NCBI GenBank assembly: GCA_050014795.1
Contig: JBEKCQ010000133.1
Span: forward strand, 1-9,345
Origin: JALHUF01 sp050014795
Lineage (GTDB): Bacteria > Acidobacteriota > Terriglobia > UBA7540
Reading direction: 5' to 3'
DNA length: 9,345 bases
Both the position numbers and the translations under genes were made by a program. The notes beneath the pieces were generated by a model. The model was not told where the DNA came from, did not search any database, and worked only from the letters and a program-made list of their open reading frames with translations. Shown piece after piece: positions 1 to 7,300 of this stretch. How positions within the stretch are numbered: position 1 is the stretch's first letter; each line of letters starts with the position of its first letter.

Positions 1-725
1 ACCATCTCGGGAAGCCCGGCGTTGGGCTTGATCCAGATGGGCCGGTCGGTGGCGGCATGAAGGCGCTGGCAGATGGGGACGTAACCCGCAATACCCAGTC
101 CGCAATTCGCGCCGATGATATCCGCGCCGGCTGCGGCGAGTTCGGTCGCGGCTTGCTCGGGCGTGACGCCGGTCATCGTGCGATCTTTCTCTCTGCCCGA
201 GTCGAAGACCATCGACGCCGCGACGGGGAGGCCGGTATCACGCGCCGCCGCTACAGCAAGCTTCGCCTCAGCCAGGTCGGTCAGCGTTTCGATGATGATC
301 CCGTCCGCGCCGGCTTTGGCGAGCACCCGCACCTGTTCGGAAAACGCTCTCCTCAGGTCCTCTTCGCTGACGTCGCCCATCACCAGCATCTTGCCACTCG
401 GGCCGATGGAGGCGAAGACTTTGGCGCGCCCGGCTGCCGCGCGACACGCGAGTTCGACGCCGGCACGATTGATCCCCTCCACCTGGTTCGCAAGGCCATA
501 CGCCTCGAGCGCCAGGCGGTTGGCCCGGAACGTGTTGGTCAAGATGATGTCGCTTCCTGCTTCCACGTAGGCGCGCGCTACCTCCTCCACGCGGTCGGGG
601 TGCGACAGGTTCCAAGCATCGGGGCATTCGCCCGTCGTCAGGCCGCGCGCCTGGAGTTGGGTTCCCAGCGCGCCGTCGGTGATGAGCGGCGCACGTGCGA
701 GGAGTTCTTTAAGCAGGGCATTCAT
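1..725 (-). CDS. Homocysteine S-methyltransferase (MetH Hcy-domain type), C-terminus cut by window edge
   Basis: This zinc-dependent TIM-barrel enzyme transfers a methyl group to homocysteine to give methionine. The frame is open from an ATG at 725 to the left edge, giving 241 codons of an expected ~300 or more. The family signature is clear: DGALGT at residues 17-22, TNTF near 63-66, ASIGPSG near 105-111, ETLTD near 146-150 and GANCG at 205-209, whose Cys208 should be the first zinc ligand. The paired cysteines that complete the zinc site in this family would lie past the edge and cannot be checked. It begins 48 bp after the pterin methyltransferase on the same strand, so it is probably the last seen gene of that operon. 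No strong Shine-Dalgarno precedes the ATG; the start is chosen because the barrel begins within about 15 residues of it. Whether B12 or pterin domains follow in the same protein is unseen, but both exist as separate upstream genes. Family call is firm; the methyl donor is inferred from neighbours. Confidence 0.88.
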   Translation of the reverse strand, partial: MNALLKELLARAPLITDGALGTQLQARGLTTGECPDAWNLSHPDRVEEVARAYVEAGSDIILTNTFRANRLALEAYGLANQVEGINRAGVELACRAAAGRAKVFASIGPSGKMLVMGDVSEEDLRRAFSEQVRVLAKAGADGIIIETLTDLAEAKLAVAAARDTGLPVAASMVFDSGREKDRTMTGVTPEQAATELAAAGADIIGANCGLGIAGYVPICQRLHAATDRPIWIKPNAGLPEM

Positions 726-773
726 CGTTGCTTTCAGCCATCCCTTTCGCGCCAAGGATCACAGCAGCTACAA

Positions 774-1577
774 CTACGCTGCTGGCAACTCCAGTTTTCC
801 TTCTCGATAGGCGCGCAGATATTCTACACAGTATTCATCGCGCCCCAGCAAGGCTTCCGCCGCCTTGATGCTCATCATCAGTTGCCGGTCGCACGGGTCA
901 ACGATGGCGGCATCCAGCCCGCGCGCCATCAACAGCAGGAGGAAGACTTGATTCAAGAGCTTGCGCACCGGCAGGCCATACGAGACATTGCTCACGCCCG
1001 CGCTGATGTGCACGCCGGGATATCGCCCCCGGATCTGGCCGATGGCCTCCAAGAGGGCTTTCCCGTGTTCGGGCCCGGTACTGGCCGGCAAGACGCACAG
1101 ATCGACGTAGATGTCTTCGAGCGCAAGGCCTTCCGCCGTGAGGCCGTCCAGCAGCCGGCACGCCGTGGCGATGCGGTCCTCGACGCCGGAAGGCGGCCCG
1201 GAGGCGCCCATGCAGAGGGCGATCACCTTGGCGTGATACTCCTTAAGCAGAGGAAGCACCGCCTGGTAGCGGGCCGGCTCATCGGTGATGGAGTTGATCA
1301 TGGGCTGCTGCTTGCACAGGGGCAGCGCGGCCCGCAGGGCGGCGGGGTCGGCGCTATCCAGGCAGAGAGGGATTTCCACCGCCTCCTGCACGACGTTCAC
1401 CAGCCAGGTCAGACATTCCACTTCCTGCCCGGGGATGCCGCCATTCACGTCCAGCATATCCGCGCCCGCCTCCACCTGCTTGCGAGCGACCTCCTTGATG
1501 AATTCAGCGTCTCGGCTCTGTGCTGCCGCCCCAACACGCTTTCGCGTGCAATTGATGAGCTCGCCTATGATGAACAT
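774..1577 (-). CDS. Methyltetrahydrofolate:corrinoid methyltransferase (AcsE/MetH pterin-domain type)
   Basis: This 267-aa protein of the dihydropteroate-synthase-like barrel family moves the N5-methyl of methyltetrahydrofolate to cob(I)alamin on a corrinoid protein. The length matches stand-alone AcsE-type enzymes (~262 aa), and the pattern follows AcsE from end to end: IIGELIN at 3-9, LDVNGG at 42-47, LCLDS at 71-75, MINS at 93-96, YVDLCVLPA at 157-165, GVSNVSYGLP at 194-203 and LDAAIVDPCD at 221-230. By comparison from memory with AcsE, Asp74, Asn95 and Asp159 would contact the pterin, and Asn197 would be the Asn that assists methyl activation. The ATG lies inside the end of the reductase gene (13-nt overlap), which suggests translational coupling; GGAGG sits only 3 nt before it and GGGAG about 8 nt before. 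With a free corrinoid protein and a homocysteine methyltransferase in the same operon, it most likely forms the pterin half of a split methionine synthase. A role in demethylation or acetyl-CoA metabolism is possible. Confidence 0.9.
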   Translation of the reverse strand: MFIIGELINCTRKRVGAAAQSRDAEFIKEVARKQVEAGADMLDVNGGIPGQEVECLTWLVNVVQEAVEIPLCLDSADPAALRAALPLCKQQPMINSITDEPARYQAVLPLLKEYHAKVIALCMGASGPPSGVEDRIATACRLLDGLTAEGLALEDIYVDLCVLPASTGPEHGKALLEAIGQIRGRYPGVHISAGVSNVSYGLPVRKLLNQVFLLLLMARGLDAAIVDPCDRQLMMSIKAAEALLGRDEYCVEYLRAYREGKLELPAA

Positions 1578-3172
1578 GGGCCTCCACTCCCTTCTCGGCC
1601 TTCTCTGGCGACGTGCAGTTCCACTCTCTTGCCGAGGTTGTCCAGGCCGGCCAAACGGTTGGCCAAGGCGTTGGTGTCGTCCAGGCTCCAGTCGCGGGGA
1701 GGAATCAAAGTGCGCGCGAATTTCTTCGGATCGTCGCCCAACGCCAGCGTGCTACGGTAGATGGTGTTCCAGATGCAAGTTAGTTCCGCGCGCGCCTCGC
1801 AGGTGCCATCAACCCGGGAGCCGCCGCATGGCCCGTTGCGCAGTTCCTTGTAACACCACCGCATCGAGCAGCCCGCATAGCTTAGATGTTCTTGGATGCA
1901 GTCGCCACAACTGGCGCAGCCCAGGGTTGCCTTTCGATACAGTGTGGCTGGCGTGAGCAGCGCGTACCACAAACCGTGCCGCCAGGAGTTGCCGCGCGAC
2001 GCCTGCTCACCGGGTTTCAACCGAGCGGCCAGAAAGCGCGCGCCGAACGAGTCTTTCGCGATGACGTAACGATGCACCAACCCCGAGAGCCGCTGCACCC
2101 ACGAAGGATGCCGCTTGACCCGCGTGACCTGGTAACTGCCGGCGCCGTCGCTGAGGCCGTCTTTGCCCAGAGGGAACAGGTGAAATTCGTTGGGGTAAGC
2201 AAAGACGAGTTCGTCCATTCTCCCCCGCCAGTCTTTCCCGACGGCCGCGGCGCGCTCGATGATGGTCATGAAATCTCGGTGAGTGAGGCCGAAGCCGCCA
2301 ATGTGCGCGCCCGCGAAACCAAGATCTCTCGCCGCGGCTACCATCAAGGCGGCGCGCTCCAGCCGCTGGGGCTTCTTCTCGGTTTCCAGCCGCCGGATAA
2401 GCTCGTCGGTCACTACGCAGCCCGCCAGTTCACCCGACTGCATCATCTGGGCAATCTTTGCCGTGGGGACATAAACGTTGGCGAGCACCGGCACCTGCGC
2501 CAACCCCTCTCTCGCCAGGTACTGCTTCAGTTCGAAAAGCTTGCGCAGGTTGAATCCCAACTGGGTGATGATGAACCGAGCGCCTGCTGCGATCTTCAGT
2601 TCCAGCTTGTAAAGCTGCATCAGCTGGTCCGGCTCGTGGGTCTTGAAGGGGTTGACCACCGCGCCCGGGAAGAAATCAAAGGGCGTCGTACGGACCATTC
2701 TGGTGGCCAAGCGGTATTCGATACCGCTCCTCATGGCCTGGAGCAGCCAAAGAATAAGCACTGAATCCAGATCGTAAACGGGTTTCGATTTGCCGCTGAA
2801 GCCCTCTTTCTGCGCGTCGCCTGTCAGGGCCAGGATATTCTCCACTCCTAGGCGCGCCAGAGTGTGAAGGCGGCCCTCCAGGAACGAACGGTTCCCGTCC
2901 TTGCCTGTCAGGTGGGCGATGGGAGTCAGCTTGTGCTCGATGACGTAGGAGACGAAGCCCTCCGGCGGGAGCGCGGGATTGCCGCCCGGCAGGTCGGTGA
3001 TACTGATGACCTTGATGCCATCCGGTTGCTGAGAGGCTTCTCTGACGAAAGTCTCAGCTTCCGCCACGTTGTGATCGCGGCCCAGGACCAGTTCTGCCGT
3101 ATAGAGGAACTGGCCGCTCTGCAACGCGGATTTCAGAACGTTCGGGTTCTGGCTTCCGCTCTCCGGACTCAT
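1565..3172 (-). CDS. Methylenetetrahydrofolate reductase with Cys-rich C-terminal domain (MetF-MetV fusion)
   Basis: This 535-aa reductase should interconvert 5,10-methylene- and 5-methyl-tetrahydrofolate using flavin. Residues ~15-325 form the MetF barrel: TAEL at 25-28 (Glu27 is the likely catalytic acid), ITDLPGGNP at 58-66, HLTGKDGNR at 87-95, ALTGDAQKEG at 115-124 and FIITQLGFN at 200-208. Residues ~365-500 form the domain known as the MTHFR C-terminal or MetV family, with eight cysteines in order: C419, C422 and C425 (CxxCxxC), C435, C440, C449 (PCGG), C458 and C466. It ends in a typical IPPRDW segment. In acetogens the two parts are separate subunits (MetF and MetV) that accept electrons from partner proteins; here they are one chain about twice the length of plain MetF. 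The start ATG has AGGAG 6 nt upstream (3179-3183). The gene follows a structured 285-nt spacer and overlaps the next gene by 13 nt. The physiological electron donor is not visible. Family assignment is very secure; direction of the reaction in vivo is inferred. Confidence 0.93.
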   Translation of the reverse strand: MSPESGSQNPNVLKSALQSGQFLYTAELVLGRDHNVAEAETFVREASQQPDGIKVISITDLPGGNPALPPEGFVSYVIEHKLTPIAHLTGKDGNRSFLEGRLHTLARLGVENILALTGDAQKEGFSGKSKPVYDLDSVLILWLLQAMRSGIEYRLATRMVRTTPFDFFPGAVVNPFKTHEPDQLMQLYKLELKIAAGARFIITQLGFNLRKLFELKQYLAREGLAQVPVLANVYVPTAKIAQMMQSGELAGCVVTDELIRRLETEKKPQRLERAALMVAAARDLGFAGAHIGGFGLTHRDFMTIIERAAAVGKDWRGRMDELVFAYPNEFHLFPLGKDGLSDGAGSYQVTRVKRHPSWVQRLSGLVHRYVIAKDSFGARFLAARLKPGEQASRGNSWRHGLWYALLTPATLYRKATLGCASCGDCIQEHLSYAGCSMRWCYKELRNGPCGGSRVDGTCEARAELTCIWNTIYRSTLALGDDPKKFARTLIPPRDWSLDDTNALANRLAGLDNLGKRVELHVAREGREGSGGPCSS

Positions 3173-3215
3173 GTCTTACTCCTGGCAAAGGGCGCCCGCA
3201 CGCTTTCCTCGTGCT

Positions 3216-3269
3216 GGAGAAGCTGGCTCTTGACCGTTAACGCACAGAGTGGATCTCTTCAGCTTCTCC
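3216..3269 (-). repeat. 10-bp perfect inverted repeat upstream of the reductase gene
   Basis: GGAGAAGCTG at 3216-3225 and CAGCTTCTCC at 3260-3269 are exact reverse complements separated by 34 nt. The arms could pair in the operon mRNA about 45-95 nt before the reductase start codon. A 5-bp stem, GCACG/CGTGC (3198-3202 with 3210-3214), lies between this structure and the ribosome binding site. The complementarity is seen directly; regulatory use is inferred. Confidence 0.5.
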
Positions 3270-3314
3270 CCCCGATGTCGGTCGGGAGCAGTGTGGAATT
3301 GATCTCAGGTATGA

Positions 3315-3359
3315 GTCGGTTGGCACCGACGCCTGCGCTCTATCCCCGCCAAAGCGGGG
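3315..3359 (-). repeat. Two adjacent tetraloop hairpins after the corrinoid-protein gene
   Basis: GTCGGT/ACCGAC (3315-3320 and 3325-3330, loop TGGC) and CCCCGC/GCGGGG (3344-3349 and 3354-3359, loop CAAA) are perfect 6-bp stems. On the minus strand they start about 100 nt after the corrinoid-protein stop codon. No T-run follows either stem, so a classical intrinsic terminator is unlikely. They could protect the 3' end of a processed corrinoid-protein mRNA or be part of a larger fold. Confidence 0.45.
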
Positions 3360-3457
3360 CGGAGCAACTTCCGGAGATAAGAGGCTTGTTTCCTGATGAC
3401 AAATACAGAAGTCTCAGCTCCGCCCTGTCACTCCGTGGTGGCGCCCCACAGCCTCCG

Positions 3458-4093
3458 TCAGGCAGTGACGAGTCGCCTGGCCAAGTTGACCGCGCCGTTG
3501 GCGTTGTCGCTGTAACCGTCGGCACCAATCTCGTCCGCGAACCTCTGCGTCACGGGCGCGCCGCCCACCATGACCTTGACCTGCTCCCGCACTCCCGCCT
3601 TGCGGAGTTCCTCGATGATGGTCTTCATGTTGGGCATGGTCGTGGTGAGGAGAGCGGAAAGAGCCACGAGCTGGGCTTTTCTCTCCCGGATCTCTGCGAT
3701 GATCTTATCCGGCGGCACATCCACCCCGAGGTCGGCGACCGCGAAGCCAGCGCCTTCCAACAGCGAAGCGACCAGATTCTTGCCGATGTCGTGCAAGTCC
3801 CCCTTTACCGTTCCGATCACGACTCGACCCAGCGGTTCCGCCCCCTTGGCGGCAAGCAAGGGCCGGATCAACGCGAGTGCGGATTTCATGGCACGCGCCG
3901 AGATCAGCAACTCCGGCACAAAGCAGTCGCCGGTCTCGAACCGTCGCCCCATCTCGTCCATGGCCGGGATCATGTACTTGCTGACGAGTTCCTGCGGGTC
4001 AACCTTTTCATCAAGCGCTTCCTTCACGATGGCCACCGACCCTTTGGCGTCACCGTTCAAAATGGCGTCCGTCAGCTTGGTCAAATCAGGCAT
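3458..4093 (-). CDS. Stand-alone corrinoid (cobalamin-binding) methyl-carrier protein
   Basis: This 211-aa protein carries a cobamide that shuttles methyl groups between methyltransferases. It has the two-part build of MtaC/MtbC-like carriers and of the MetH B12 region. A helical cap (residues ~1-85) has YMIPAMDEMG at 40-49 and FETGDCFVPELL at 52-63. A Rossmann-like domain (~88-211) carries GDLHDIGKN at 98-106, where His101 is the expected lower cobalt ligand (DxHxxG), then SALLTTTMPNM at 146-156 and MVGGAPV at 175-181. It ends without an AdoMet-binding reactivation domain. The ATG at 4093 is preceded by AGGAGG with 5-nt spacing; the frame is open further upstream, but no site there is as good and the family fold begins here. 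It is the first gene of the minus-strand operon, followed by the reductase, pterin methyltransferase and homocysteine methyltransferase, which points to methionine synthesis. A separate substrate-specific demethylase could also load it. Confidence 0.93.
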   Translation of the reverse strand: MPDLTKLTDAILNGDAKGSVAIVKEALDEKVDPQELVSKYMIPAMDEMGRRFETGDCFVPELLISARAMKSALALIRPLLAAKGAEPLGRVVIGTVKGDLHDIGKNLVASLLEGAGFAVADLGVDVPPDKIIAEIRERKAQLVALSALLTTTMPNMKTIIEELRKAGVREQVKVMVGGAPVTQRFADEIGADGYSDNANGAVNLARRLVTA

Positions 4094-4098
4094 TTGTT

Positions 4099-4104
4099 CC
4101 TCCT
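4099..4104 (-). promoter_or_regulatory. Strong Shine-Dalgarno of the corrinoid-protein gene
   Basis: AGGAGG on the minus strand sits 5 nt before the ATG at 4093. It decides the start among longer in-frame possibilities reaching back to 4234. Confidence 0.75.
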
Positions 4105-4115
4105 TGGTGGAGGTG

Positions 4116-4121
4116 AATATA
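4116..4121 (-). promoter_or_regulatory. Possible -10 element for the one-carbon operon
   Basis: TATATT on the minus strand lies about 23 nt upstream of the corrinoid-protein ATG and would give a very short 5' leader that still contains the Shine-Dalgarno. No good -35 hexamer is seen 16-18 nt further upstream, so this is only a weak candidate. Confidence 0.25.
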
Positions 4122-4200
4122 GCGCATCTCAGGGGCCAAATTGGAGAGAATCTTCGCAAGTCGATACTGGGAGCTCCCGACGCCGCAACGGACAGATTTG

Positions 4201-4229
4201 TTGCTTGACATTTTTTCCGGGAGTAGAAT
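4201..4229 (+). promoter_or_regulatory. Candidate sigma70-type promoter for the kinase gene
   Basis: TTGCTT (4201-4206) and TAGAAT (4224-4229) are separated by 17 nt and lie about 110 nt before the chosen kinase start. A perfect TTGACA overlaps at 4205-4210 but would leave only 13 nt to TAGAAT, so the first pairing is preferred. A T6 run (4211-4216) lies in the spacer. This is the best promoter-like string in the 246-bp divergent region. Confidence 0.45.
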
Positions 4230-4339
4230 GCCAACCATTACTTGGGTGGGCAAGGCAAGGCGCCTGCGTTTCGCCCCTCTTCCTTTGAATCGCGAGCGCG
4301 ACAGTGTTGGTGGCCGCTTTCCCCATCGTGTGGTCACTC

Positions 4340-7300
4340 ATGGCTGAAGTGCAAGCTCCACACCCGAAGAGCACGCAGGCCGTCCCGGATCTTATGGGGA
4401 TGACCGTGGGCCGCTTTGCCGTCCGGGCGCGGATGCCCAAGGGCGGCATGAGCGAGGTCTACTTGGCGGACGACACCAAGCTGAAGCGTCCCGTCGTGCT
4501 CAAGCGCATGTCGGCTCTGTTGCGGGCCGATGAACACTACCGGCAGCGATTCCTCAAGGAGGCCGAGTACGCTTCCTGCCTCACGGACCAACACATTGCC
4601 AGCATTTACGATGTGCTGGAGGAAGGCGGCGAAACCCTCCTGGTAATGGAGTACGTCGAGGGCGCGACGCTCCGCCCACGCTTGACGCGGCCTTTCAGTC
4701 TCGAGGAGTTCCTGCCAGTGGCCATCCAGTGCGCGGAAGCGCTGGCGGCGGCGCACGAAAAAGGCATCATCCATCGCGATATCAAACCGGAGAACATCAT
4801 GCTGACCCCGAAGGGTCAGGTGAAGATTCTCGACTTCGGCGTGGCCAAGCGCCTTCCTCATCACGCGGACGATGCCAGCACTGAGAGCACCGCCAGCCAG
4901 CCGGGGACCTTGAGCGGCACTCCTGGCTACATGGCCCCGGAAGTCCTGCTGGAAAAGCCCTCCGACGAGCGCGCCGACATCTTCTCGCTGGGAGTGGTGT
5001 TCTACGAGATGCTGACGGCACAGCATCCGTTCCGGGCTGAGACCTTTATGGCCACCAGCGACCGCATCCGGCATGAGACGCCGCCACCGCTCGGCCGATT
5101 CAACCCGCGGGTCCCGGGGGCACTTGAGGGCCTTGTGGCCAGAATGCTGGCCAAAGATCCGGCAGAGCGTTACGCCAGGGCTACGGAGTTGGTGGCGGAC
5201 TTGCAGGCTCTCCAGGGCGCCGGGGAAATCGTTGGGCCTCCACTCGCGCGCGTGTGGACGTGGGCAAGAAAGCACCTCCGCGTGGGAGTTGGGCTGGCGC
5301 TGGCCGTAATGCTACTGGTGGTTGCGGCTGTCCTGTGGCGCCTGATTTCCAGGCCATCCGCCGAGCGTATCCGGGTAGCCGTCCTGCCTTTCAGAAATCA
5401 AACCGGCGACGCCCGACTCGACGCGTTTCGCCTCACGCTCACTCAAATCCTGGTCCTCGACCTCACCGGCTCCCCGAACATTCAGGTTCTGCCGTACGAA
5501 CGGCTGGTGGAGATCACCCGGGGCTTCGAGGGCGAAGGCAAAGATATATCCAGCCCTGAGGCCCTCCAGGCCATCTCGAGCTACAGCAATTCCCGCTTCC
5601 TCGTGGTCCCGACGATGTTCGCCGTGGGGAGCGCGCTACGGGTGTCCGCCGAATTTCGCGACGCACAGACGCTGGAGACGGCAGGGGCCGCCAGGGTGGA
5701 GCGCGTGCGCTCCGGCCCGGCCGAAGAGATCGTTTACACCATGCTGGACGAATTGGCGAATCAGATCCAGGTGCACTTCAAGAACGTCAGTCGAGGAGGT
5801 GTCGCTTGGCCGCGTCCCGAAGTCAGCCGGCCGAAGACCGTGATGGCCGGCTTCCATTACACCGAGGGCAAGAACGCTTTCGCCCAGGGGAACTTTGCGC
5901 AGGCGCTGAACTCCTTCGAGCGCGTCACTGACGAGGATCCGACCTTCGCGCTGGCCTATGCACGCCTGGGTCAAATCTATGGGATGCTGGGGTACGACGA
6001 CAAAGCCCGCGCCCTGTCGGAAAAAGCTGCCCAACTCATCCGCCCCGAAACGCCAGTCATCGCTGCCTACTTCATCCAGGCCAATCTGGCGGAGAGGAAG
6101 TACGACTATGCGGCTGCGGAAGAGAAGTATCTCGACTTGATCCGGCTCTACCCTGACGATCCCGAGTCCTACGCCAGCCTGGCGGCGGCGTACGAGAAGC
6201 AGGCCCAATATCAAAAGGCCATTTCTTACTACCAGCAGGCGCTGGGGCGGGATCGCAACTACAATGTGGCATATCAGGAGCTCGGCTCCCTCTATGCCAA
6301 GACCGGTGACTTTTCCCAAGCGGTTACGTATGAGCAGAAAGCCCTGGGACTCTACCGGGCCCTTTTCAATCGCGAGGGCGAAGCCAACGCCTCCATCTAC
6401 CTAGGCGAGGTGTATCGCCAGAAGGGCGAATACCAGCAGGCTCGAGGACTCGCCGAGTCGGCCTGGAACCTTTGCCAGAGACTCAAGAATGAATTCGGGG
6501 CCCTGAGAGCCCTGAAACTTCTGGGAGACACCCTCCTCTCCGCAGGCGACCTGGAACAGGCTCGCCACACCTACGAGCAAATCCTTTCCACGAGCGGAGA
6601 AATTCGCAATAACCGGCTGGTGGCTCAGACATTGATGAACATCGGGGTAAGCTACCACCAGGGCGGCGAGCTTACGAAGGCCGTGGAGTACTACGAGCGC
6701 AGCCTTCAGCAGGCTCGGCGCTACGGCGAGTACCGCGACTGGCCCATGCTGCGGGAGCGGGCCCAGGCCCTGAGTAATCTCGGAAGTATCTTGATCGAAT
6801 ATGGACCCGACCCGGAGAAAGGACTCAAGAACGTGCAGGAGGCGCTCGCGATCTTCCAGTCGATGGGAGACACGGTTTGGGTGGCTAATAACCAGATGCT
6901 GGTCGGGCTGTATTACATGTACGCCGGCCAATACGATCAAGCCATGAATCAGCTCCAGCTCTCCCTGGACTCCTTTCGATCCATCGACGCGAAGCGAGAC
7001 ACCGCCCAGGCCCTTTACAACCTGGCGCGGTGCGACTTCCTCCAGAACCAGTACGAGCGGACGCTCGATTCACTCGGCAAGGCTCTCGAGTTATCGCGGG
7101 CGATTCAGGAACCTTTTCATGTCGCCATGGTGCAAATCCTGCTCGGATGGACGTACAGCCGCCTTGGCGAGACGGTTCAGGCCCGGTCCCTACTGAACCA
7201 GGGGATCCAAACCGCGCAAGAGAAGAAATACGGGGAATTGCTCCCCGACGCTTACAACGCTTTGGGCGAAGTTTATCGCGAAAGCGGTGAGCCGGACCGA

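Larger units (their letters stand above)
3173..3457 (-). other. Structured 285-nt intra-operon spacer, possible leader or processing/attenuation element
   Basis: This gap between the corrinoid-protein stop codon and the reductase start is unusually long for an operon whose next junction overlaps. I found no convincing small gene in it. On the transcribed (minus) strand it holds several perfect inverted repeats: 6-bp stems with 4-nt loops at 3359-3344 and 3330-3315, a CTCCCGA...TCGGG(GG)GAG hairpin around 3288-3266, a 10-bp long-range pairing between 3269-3260 and 3225-3216, and a 5-bp stem at 3214-3198 just above the reductase Shine-Dalgarno. None matches a riboswitch class that I can recognise. 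It could regulate or separate expression of the corrinoid protein from the downstream enzymes. Confidence 0.45.

Noticed and set aside
57..1760. 567-codon plus-strand open frame
   Set aside because: It lies antisense to two genes with clear family motifs on the minus strand. Its translation is rich in Arg/His/Gln with no recognisable domain, as expected from the complement of high-GC coding DNA.
3376..3383. CTCTTATC on the minus strand, resembling the start of a SAM-I (S-box) riboswitch
   Set aside because: The following conserved S-box strings (the RAGAG-type segment and GGAGGGA) are missing, and the spacing of the later stems does not fit.
1..4093. Wood-Ljungdahl (acetyl-CoA) cluster
   Set aside because: MetFV and an AcsE-like protein fit, but no CO dehydrogenase/acetyl-CoA synthase or corrinoid iron-sulfur protein is present; the carrier is of the small MtaC/MetH type and a homocysteine methyltransferase is adjacent.
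4205..4229. Perfect TTGACA with TAGAAT as a promoter pair
   Set aside because: The spacer is only 13 nt, too short for a normal sigma70 promoter; the overlapping TTGCTT at 17 nt was preferred.
2864..4288. 474-codon plus-strand open frame
   Set aside because: It is antisense to the reductase start, the spacer and the corrinoid-protein gene, and has no domain or ribosome binding site; the minus-strand products are unmistakable.
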